A stretch of 64,000 bases of DNA from Cytidiella melzeri (taxonomy: Eukaryota; Basidiomycota; Agaricomycetes; Polyporales; Irpicaceae). The notes under the pieces were generated by a model. It was not told the DNA's origin. It was given only the letters and a program-made list of their open reading frames with translations, and ran no database searches. The translations under genes and the position numbers were made by a program. Below, one piece after another: positions 55,573 through 64,000 of this stretch (position 1 is the stretch's first letter; every line of letters starts with the position of its first letter). The DNA lies in assembly GCA_022592445.1 (NCBI GenBank), contig JABYQR010000061.1, forward strand, positions 1-64,000, read 5' to 3'.

Positions 55573-57102
55573 CATCCAGCAAACATCCCGACCAGGTATT
55601 GGCTTACACCCTATTTCGCCGACATTATTCGTCAGAAGTTTCATCCAAATCGGTCAGTAGCCAGTAGCCTCAAACGTTCTCACCTCCGGAGTCAAGATAC
55701 CAACATCTGAGAATACTAGGGATATCAAGTCAGGTCTGCAAATGACGTAATTAGTCAAAAGGAAACAATTGGTTGGCTGTCGCGTACCGTGTGTAGTCGA
55801 CATCAGGATTTTGAGCGATTTGCTCGGAGGTCATGGTGCGCTGCGCAGACACGCCACTTGCCTTCTCCAAACTCAGAGTCTCCTGTTCTGGCGCAGCGGG
55901 TGCGCCGATTGAAACTCCGGACAATGTATCGCGAGCAGCAACACTCTGTCCTAGTAAAGGTGGGAAAGAAAGAATGGTCGGAGTATGGGTGGGCAAGTCG
56001 TATTGCGAAAGAGGAAATAGACGATGAAACTTATAACTGCCGAGCTTTGATCAGATGGCCGAACGCGCGCGACTTTACCACGAGGAATACTAGCGACTAA
56101 CCTTTCCGCGAGGGCGTAGAATGGTTTGTGTGCCGCTTTCGCGATGATAGCCATCTGATTACTTCCGACTGCGTTAATGAGTCCGCCGCTTTCTACTACG
56201 GCTTCTGATCCAACGAGAATGAAGTCGACTTGGTCCATTACATATGCTACCGCGGAGTCAAGAACCACCGTGCACGGTATACCTGCCGCTGTAAGGGCGG
56301 CATGCGTCTTCAGGCTGTGAATTAATGAGCAACACGGGAGCACGAGAAGTCTTAGGAGATAAGCACTCACCCAAGTCCTCGTGGGCGCGCTTCTGTTACA
56401 TACACCGAAATTCGCTTCGTTTTGTGTGCGTGGAGAAGGGCTCTCATGACAACCCGAGAATACGAATGGGTCAAGATCTAGGTCCTTCGGTCAGCACTAC
56501 TCTAGCATACCAGCGGCAGCAAAAAAGAACGTGCCACAGAGTCATCCTTGATGAATCCCAAAGTAAGACGGGCGATCCTTTCGCGATATGAAAGGGCCTC
56601 GGCCGCGTACTTTCGACCTTGGTTGATGAGCTCAGTCTTGAGTCCAGAGAAGCTCTAGCACCAATCGTCATCAATAGAAACAGGGAAGAGTTGCAAGTTA
56701 CTCACGTCCGATTCGTGGGGGAAGAGGGTGACAAACGCAATGAATAGTTCGCACCCTGCATTCAGGCTTATTGAATTGGTCGTTTGCTGTTTCAACTGTT
56801 CTGCACCATCATTGAGTGCCTGGACAAGCTCAAACATGGTCCCAGCTGTGTGACGATCATGACCTCATCGTCGTTTGGAATGATCTGGGTAGGAAAGTAC
56901 CTTTAGAATTTACGACTAGTTCCGAGAGGGCTAGTATTGCTGCCAACGGAGGAGAAATCTAGACCGATCGGTATTCTACAGTTGAGTAACGTTAAAGCGT
57001 GCGATCATAAAGCAAAGAACGCACTTCCGTGTCCTCGAGGATATGAAGGTAGGCAGCATGGATGTCGAATTCTTCGGGCGCTGTCAAGTCCGTTCCAGGC
57101 AT
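55573..57102 (-). CDS. GCN3: Translation initiation factor eIF2B alpha subunit (GCN3)
   Basis: Minus-strand multi-exon gene. ATG 57102 begins [13 protein letters not shown]. Family blocks follow: [41 protein letters not shown], the [20 protein letters not shown] region, [10 protein letters not shown], the [18 protein letters not shown] and [20 protein letters not shown] segments, [15 protein letters not shown] and PFYALAE. Near the end a small exon reads [17 protein letters not shown] and the last reads [12 protein letters not shown], stop at 55573-55575. GCN3 is the regulatory subunit of the eIF2B GDP/GTP exchange factor. It senses phosphorylated eIF2 and connects translation to GCN4 control. 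Length and blocks fit the family. Confidence 0.9.
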
Positions 57103-58807
57103 TGTGAAGACTTTCGATACTACATGAACACCGTGTCAGCAAGTGCCCAGACCTCTAGAAAAAGACTTTCTCGTGGGCCTCGACCCAGGATATCTACAGC
57201 TGGAGGGTTGTCAGCTACTCACACAAGAGTCTGGCAGCAAACCAGATGAGCGTAAAGATCCAAGCTGCGTCTGACTCAAGCGAGATTCAATCTGCAATGA
57301 CGGACTGAGATGATCGATCAATTTCCCGCGTGGCAATCTCAGATTGCGCACATCATTCTGGTTACGGAAACTCAGCACATTGCGATCTACCTGCTACGTC
57401 TTGTCGCTGCAATGTTGCCCTGCTAGACTGCGTTAGAGACAGCGTAATAGCCTAAATGTGGCGAGCTGCGCTGCATGGAGCAGCACTACAGAATTAGAGT
57501 ATCTGTGTTGCGATGGCGTTAAGCTTTTCCCGGCATCGTCACGACACTGTCAGCTTGGGCAGAGGATTCCCCTCCTAGAGTCTAGATCACCTATGGGATT
57601 ACCTTATGGCAAGCTCAGTGAAACGGGGGTATACAAACGTCAATACAAGTGCATAAGGTCCTACAGCCGTGGCAAATCTACAACTCTTCTCAGGGGGTGA
57701 ATTGCCCAATTCGCGACGTACAGTTATGCATGGCATTCATGAACCTTAGGCAATTTCGGCTGCTTGGAAACGCAGAATGAATAGGCCTACGGAGCAAGTG
57801 TTACAATGTAGTGTTCTTCTAGCGAGTAAATTAGCAGATATTGAAACATGAATGTGACATGTTCTACAGATCCAGAGCCAGCCCTCCATGATGGGAGTAC
57901 CGTGACTCTGTCCAGCCTGTCGGCTTACGGTCCTCTGACAGCGTAGACCTTAGTCATTAAGTAAGTAGTACGGAAGGAGCAGAGTTGCCAGTTTTTTGAC
58001 CGATTTACTATGACATATTAGTAGTGAAGGACAATGACGAGGATGGTAACCCTGGCAACGAGAAAAAATGGCGTCGGAGGATGGCCAGGGGCGACGCTGC
58101 TTTCTTGCATAAAAGGTTAGCAATGGGCCCGTGTCAAAGGTGTCAGGCCCGCCGCCAGTCGTGCGAATTATACGGCGACACGAGCGACAAAATTGGCAGC
58201 GATTTGTCACGAATATTCGTGTTTGACAAGATAGCACACTGGTATTACCAGGGATGATGCGCCGACTGAACCTTGCATGCTGGCAGTCAAAGCTCCGCGT
58301 GAAAATTAAAGGCTGACAGCCAAAGCTCCGACTGAAATACAAGCAGGAGAAACTTTGTGAGTAATGACTAATTTGGACATAACAACAGTTCAAATATTAC
58401 ACACGACTTTGGCATCGAAACACGTTCCGTGTTTGCGCCGCGTCCGTACCCGGGCCAAACCCAATGGGGCCGCCGGGCTCTCGCCATCCGCCACCGACTA
58501 CTTATATAGTCTCAGGCACCTCCGACCTCCCCAAAAACAGGTCGAAAATTATGTACTCTACCTCTCCCTAAGACCTGAACGACCTCCCCTCCGCCCACCC
58601 CTTGCGCGCACACAACGTGTATTGGCACCCTCTGATCCACACTTGAAAGTGCTGGCAACGGTAAGGCATCGGCTACGCCCGCTCGCGTCTTTCGCGCTAC
58701 ATAACTGTGGCCTCTGTCGTCTGCTAACTTTCTTGCAACCTCCAGGACCCCCCTCGCTCGGCTAGTCCGCTCTCAACCATAATTCGCGCGTCATTCCATC
58801 ACACAAC
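57103..58807. other. Intergenic region with no assigned gene
   Basis: Short frames only. A TATA-like CTTATATAG at about 58501-58509 precedes the 58808 ORF by 300 bp. No repeat was recognised. Confidence 0.4.
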
Positions 58808-59422
58808 ATGCCGTCCACGTGCCCCCAACTATCATTCTGCTACGACGTCGCCTCGCTCGACGACTGGGCAAAGCGAACTGGAATACCACTCACGTCCGCT
58901 GAAGCGCTGAGCATGAATTACCGCCGCGCAAGAGACTGGATGCTCAGAATTAGGGCTGAGCTGCTGGCGAGCCATGGCTTCTCGGACGTCGCGCCGTTAG
59001 ACTCCAAAATCCTTTTCGATATCGAAGCACCTTATCCCGGCTTCCCACTGCGACCAAAGCTCCGACTTCGGCTACCCGCTCATGCGACAACCTTTTTCGC
59101 ACCGGAGAGGAGAGTGCAGTGGGAGATGGTATTTCACAGTAACGTCTTCCATCTCCTGCGCCACACCGTACGACCTATCAGCGACCTTCTCTACCTTCTT
59201 CAATGTCTCCTCACAGGGATGTTCCTGCTTATCATGGATGAAGACGTACCGGGGCAAGGTGGTGTTCGAACTATTCGTGCATTGCCTCCGTCGGACTGGG
59301 TCGCAGGCCACGAGTCGGAACTTGTCAAGATTTTCGGCTCAACGCATTACCGTCAACTCCTTCGCTCTGCGAGCGACACACGCATTGCCTTCAAATGCGA
59401 ACCCATCGTTCAACGCCATTGA
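58808..59422 (+). CDS. Intronless hypothetical protein (204 aa)
   Basis: Open frame from ATG 58808 (context CACAACATGCC) to TGA at 59420-59422. Residues 1-110 are mixed polar, with a PGFPLRPKLRLRLPAH segment. Residues about 125-141 form one hydrophobic stretch (LLYLLQCLLTGMFLLIM), a possible membrane helix, followed by an acidic turn and a polar end. No family recognised. An ORF of this length by chance is not excluded, but the good start context and upstream TATA box support a gene. Confidence 0.45.
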   Translation: MPSTCPQLSFCYDVASLDDWAKRTGIPLTSAEALSMNYRRARDWMLRIRAELLASHGFSDVAPLDSKILFDIEAPYPGFPLRPKLRLRLPAHATTFFAPERRVQWEMVFHSNVFHLLRHTVRPISDLLYLLQCLLTGMFLLIMDEDVPGQGGVRTIRALPPSDWVAGHESELVKIFGSTHYRQLLRSASDTRIAFKCEPIVQRH

Positions 59423-60922
59423 GACCTATTCCGTCTCCCCCACTCTTCAAAAATGCGCTGTGCTCCGCGGAGCCCGAGACTTCCGGACTTGGCAGATCGA
59501 CCGGAAATATTCTTCATGATCGCCGGTTACTGTGGATGGATTCCACTCCTTTGGCAGCGTACGCTGTCCCGGGGGTTATTGCTTTCAGCATACTCCAACT
59601 TGTTCTTACATTAATTGCTCCTTGCTGTTCCCCATGCGACTCTCATTTAATGGCTTCGATTCTCTAGACTCATAATCGTAATTGCTCGCTACGTTATACT
59701 CCAAGTTATTCGCATATTTATTCCTGCCCCTCTTCGTCTTTCACTTTGCATGTCTCGTCCGTGTTATCGCTAGTCAGTTTCCCACCGCCTCGCCCATTTG
59801 TATCAAATTTACTTTTTCTCTGTTTCCTGCACGGTAACATCTCTCTCACTCCTTACCTTACCGTAGTAATCAGTATGCATGGCGGCATCCAGCATCATTA
59901 CCTCGTAGTTGAATTTTATACTAGTCGTTGCGTCGGCAATGCGTACCAGCCTGATGAGGCACATGTTCAGTCTCTAACAGCCCTACATGGTTACTTGTGA
60001 ACTAATGGGTGGTCCTCGCGGTCACTAGGTCTACTGGCTTCCAAGTTAGTGCAAAGTCGAAGTTTACAAGACACATGGCAGGGACGAACAACGTAAGGAC
60101 ACACATATTGTAAGGACGGGGCGATAATGATCAGGCTCAAACTCGATGACCACCATTACGATGGCACATACCAGCCAATTCAGCCTATATCGCCGTCGGT
60201 GGTGAGATTGTTCAACTACGGATACGGGCACCCGCGAGGGGTCAACCGGTCGCTAGTCACCGCGCGATTCTGTAGTAAAGATCGTCGGTAGAATAGCAAT
60301 CGACAAGTGTATTGCAGGGGTCTTGACGGAGATGATCGATACTACGATATTATCATGGACATGCAAGCAATAGTGCTGTGGCGTACGCGGGCGGGTCCTG
60401 TGGTACATGTACGGCACACTTGCAGCGTGTTGCGGGGGTGCCGTGTACGTACTCGACATGCGCACATCTGAGCCGCTCAGCCGTGCTAACAGATAGACTC
60501 AAAGTTAGGGCCAAGGGTTTCCAGGAGCTAACCTTTTGGACAGTACAGTACAGTACACGAAAGCTGCTTTCACGTTCCCATGCGGCGCCAGAGCGTGCAA
60601 CTCTATCCGGAGAGGAGCCGTAAGAAACTCACGTGTCCAGCGACCAGTGTGTTGTTGGGCGCACAAAATCACCGAGGATGTTTTGAGAGCTGTGAAGGCC
60701 ACGGTCGAAACGCGAAAGAACGCGTCATGTCAACTTGGAGGGACGAAAGCGAAGCTGAGAGCAGGTTGAAAGTCGCGATCGTAACGCGCTGTGACGAGAG
60801 GCACAGCGAAGCACGTGCTGTGACATGGACTGTGTGACAGGTTCGAAGCCTGGGTGCACTGCGGGAGTGAGTTCATCGTTGGACCACTCGCCTCGCTCGC
60901 GACACTTTATACCCACAGGACC
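59423..60922. other. Intergenic region upstream of the STU2 homolog
   Basis: No gene recognised. It contains pyrimidine-rich AT segments near 59640-59860, a short ACAGT repeat near 60539-60556, and CACAGGACC directly before the STU2 start. Confidence 0.45.
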
Positions 60923-63900
60923 ATGGACGGTCCTCCTCCGGCTGAAGAGGACTTTTCTTCTCTCTCAATTACTGACCGGCTAGCTCACAAAAACTGGAAG
61001 GCGAGAGTCAGTGCATACGAATCACTCATCAAGACTTTCCAAACAACCGCAGACGACTCCGATCCCGCTTTCAAACCGTACCTGAACAACCCAGACACGC
61101 TCAAGAAGATCGTCACCGACTCAAATGCTGTAGCGCAAGAGAAAGGAGTGGAGTGCGTGGTCAACTTCGTGAAGTTTGCCGGGGAGAATGCTGCAAAGAC
61201 GCGTGATGTAGTTGTCCCGGCGCTCGTGGACAAGTGTTTTGGATCAGCGCGAGCAGGGACGAAGACACAGGCGACAGAGCTGGTGCTACAATATGTGGAA
61301 GTAGAAAATGGAGGCGCGGGTGTCATTGTGAGCGTATGTCCATGTTCGAATTTGCGGGATCATTAACATATAATAGGAGAACATCCTGCCTGGACTCGGA
61401 GCAAAGCAACCGAAGACAGTCGCGGGATGCGTTACCGCGATAAAGGAGACTGTCAGGTAAGCAAAAACATGATATCTCGGTTGAACAGCTCCATAACTGA
61501 ACATCGGCCATGTTTTCAGATTGTTCGGTACCTCCGTCACACCCCCAGGTCCGATTTTGAAAGCATTGCCTAAGATTTTCGCGCACACAGACAAGACTGT
61601 CCGTGCAGAAGGGACGCAGCTTACCCACGCATTGTACCAGTACATCGGACCTCCAATAGAGACGTTCCTGGGAGACCTAAAGCCTGTGCAGGTGAAAGAG
61701 TTGAAGGAAGCATGGGAGGGTATGGAAAAGGAAGGAAAGGGTAGAGGCAGTTTGAAACCTGAGAGGTTGACCAGAGCAGCTACGCGGGCGGCTGAGGCGT
61801 ACGACGCGACAGCTGATGACGGAGACGCAGGGGCACCGGAGGAAGGTGCGTGATCACAACATATGTTGCGCGGGCTTACACAAAGTAACGTGGCCGCAGA
61901 GGCACCGCTGGACCCCCGCATGCTCTCGGATGAAGTTGATATAGTGGCGAAGATTCCTTCCAATTTTCAGGCCTCTCTAGGATCGTCCAAGTGGAAGGAG
62001 CGTAAAGAGGCCTTGGACGACTTTCTGACGTTGCTGAATGCTACGCCTCGCATCAAAGACGCGCCCGAGTTTGGTGAAATATCAAAATCTCTCGCAACTT
62101 GCGTGCACAAAGACAGCAACATAAATTGCGTGATCACCGCCGCGAACTGCCTCGAAGGCCTCGCGAAGGGTCTCATGACACCGTTCGCGCGTTATCGGGA
62201 AGCCATTGTTCCACCCATGCTCGAAAGGTTGAAAGAACGGAAGGTCAACGTGACAGACGCTATTGGGACAGCATTGGATGCAGTCTTTACTACGGTGAGG
62301 GAGCAGGTCTCGTGTGAATTACCATACCACAGCTGATCATTGTGCTGTAGACCATGTTGTCCAATATTCTTCCTGATCTCCTTCCAGCACTGAAGCACAA
62401 GAACCCGCAGGTGAAAGAAGGGACTCTGAAGTTCCTCAGTCGATGCTTGGCGACGTCGCCAGAAGCTGTGTCTGCCCCGCAGATCAAATCTGTTTCTGAG
62501 GCACTTGCCCCTGTCCTCGAAGACTCATTTGAAGGTGCGCGAAACGAAGCGGCGATATGTCTTGGGACGTTGATGAAGATGGTTGGCGAACGTCCTTTGA
62601 ACGCCTTGATGGATAGCCTGGCGGATGTACGGAAGGCTAAGGTAAAAGAGGCGTACGAGAAAGCCACGGTGAAGGTGAAAGCAGGTGGGCCTGCAAAGCC
62701 TCCTGCTAAGCCTACGCCTGCTACGAAGACATCAAACAAAAAGGCCGCGTCAAAAGTGGAGGCTCTTAGCGAAGATATCCTCACACCTGCAGAGGAGAAA
62801 CCCACGAAAAAACCTGCAGCACGAATGACGGTATGTTCCATACCACGTCTTCCTAAGGACTCTTTGACAATCCCATTTTTCTGTAAAATACAGGCGAAGA
62901 AGATCCCAGGTGCAGCGGCGGAGTCTCCAGTCGCAGCTTCATCTGCGGCTGCTCCCCCAGTCAAGAAGCTGCCACCAGCAGCGGCTGCTGCTTCGAAGCC
63001 TGCTAAAGCTGGCGCGGCTATTCCTTCAGGGACCCTTGATTCGTTCAAATACAAGCACACGCCTGAAGATGCGGACGCACTGGCTGCTGAAATCATACCA
63101 GAAGGATATGCGGCCGGCTTATCCGACTCGAATTGGAAAACGCGACTCGCTACCTTAGAAGAGATGTCCGGCTGGGTTGAGAGCTCCGCCGGTGATTTGG
63201 ACTCTGAAGTTGTGGTTAGATTCCTAGCCAAGAAAGGATGGAACGAGAAGAATTTCCAGGCTGGTATTCCCCTCTACTTCCCTGTTTTGCGCATTGCTGA
63301 CATGTGTTCGTCCAGGTTTCCGCCAAGTTGTACGGTATTCTGAACGTCCTCGCGGAACGATGTCCGACGTTCGGAAGATCATCGGTTGCCTTATGCATAC
63401 CACACTTGAGCGAAAAGCTAGGCGATACGAAACTCAAGAAGCCAGCCGGAGAATCTCTCCTGCTTTTCGCCGAGAAGACATCGTTGCAGTTTGTATTGGG
63501 TCACTGTCAGTAATAGTCTCAGATCAGTTGCTGTGCTTACACTGAGGTTTCATTGATAGCTTATGAGCCCTTGTCGAAGCAAAAGGCACCCAAAGTCTTG
63601 GCGGATGCTGTGGCGTGGATGGATCAAGCCCTCAACGAATTCGGGATCGCTGGCCTATCTCTTCGTGGACTGATAGACTTTCTTAAGGCGGCTTTAGCCA
63701 ATTCCAACGCTACAGTACGTACAAGTGCTACCAAGACGCTTGTGACTGTGAAGCTCTTCGCCGGTCCCAGTAAGTAATCTCAATGATACTCGTAGCTGTG
63801 GCTGCTCAGTGATCATACAGGCATCAAGGATTTGATCGAGGATCTCAACCCACAATTGCTGAAGACAATTACGTCTGAGTTTGACAAAGTCGAGGGTAAC

Positions 63901-64000
63901 GTCGCTCCAACTCCAACACGGGTGTCGGCAGATGTTGCTAGTATGGTCACATCGTCGGGTGCCGGCGGCAAGTCTGCGGCCCGTGGCGGCGATGCATTGG
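60923..64000 (+). CDS. STU2: Stu2/XMAP215/Dis1-family microtubule polymerase, 3' partial
   Basis: Exons 60923-61327, 61377-61456, 61520-61845, 61900-62294, 62351-62830, 62894-63259, 63316-63505, 63560-63769, and 63821 to the edge (64000). Phases agree throughout. TOG1 begins with SITDRLAHKNWKARVSAYESL and includes ENGGAGVIV. TOG2 runs from IPSNFQASLGSSKWKERKEAL through ALKHKNPQVKEGTLKFL to MKMVGERPLNALMD. A K/A/P-rich linker separates it from TOG3, which begins GLSDSNWKTRLATLEEM. TOG domains bind curved tubulin and the protein speeds plus-end growth. The intron at 63260-63315 has a GC donor (CAG/GCTGGT); the alternative GT one codon on breaks the frame. The C-terminal coiled coil lies beyond the window. 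Confidence 0.92.

Noticed and set aside
60842..60853. GGTTCGAAGCC, resembling a tRNA T-arm
   Set aside because: No acceptor stem, D-arm or anticodon arm at proper spacing.

Overview
The window is fungal nuclear DNA, almost certainly from an agaricomycete basidiomycete. The evidence is short (about 35-75 bp) GT-AG introns in nearly every gene, TATA-containing LTR elements, chromodomain Ty3/gypsy elements, and gene families I know mainly from mushroom-forming fungi (BTB proteins, a DUF6589-type protein, RecQ-like helicases with a zinc knuckle). Exon coordinates in the entries were worked out by hand from splice signals and reading phase. No database search was possible, so family names rest on recognised motifs.

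Positions 1-40 kb are a transposon-rich block. An old Ty3/gypsy chromovirus (1 to about 13061) is split by a second, unrelated chromovirus (1281-9540) that has 680-bp LTRs, a 5-bp target duplication and a self-priming primer-binding site. A decayed Ty1/copia remnant follows (about 13.1-15.8 kb), then an intact eight-exon gene (16345-18098). From 18.56 to 31.3 kb two diverged copies of one three-gene DNA transposon face each other: a BTB/POZ gene, an IS3-like DDE transposase and an unknown protein called ORF3 here. They meet at a 60-bp near-perfect hairpin. The right copy looks intact. The left copy has stop codons in the transposase and ORF3, and a solo LTR, yet its BTB gene is intact.

At 32009-40157 lies a Zn(II)2Cys6 transcription factor gene cut by a 6070-bp DNA transposon (32727-38796). 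The transposon has 235/236-bp terminal inverted repeats, a 9-bp target duplication, and just two convergent genes: a DUF6589-like protein and a RecQ-type helicase. Joining the flanks across one copy of the duplication gives back an open frame, so both the element borders and the host gene model are well supported. This element and the BTB-carrying transposon pair are the best candidates for an under-described system.

Positions 40-64 kb are gene-dense and almost free of repeats. They hold a small Cys-rich protein, mitochondrial ribosomal protein bS21m (MRP21) divergent from the RWD protein GIR2, an alpha/beta-hydrolase, a conserved unknown, a transcription-type cyclin, the RNase P/MRP subunit POP4, eIF2B alpha (GCN3), an orphan ORF, and the first nine exons of a Stu2/XMAP215 microtubule polymerase that runs off the right edge. 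Stretches at 51.9-55.5, 57.1-58.8 and 59.4-60.9 kb hold nothing I could assign.
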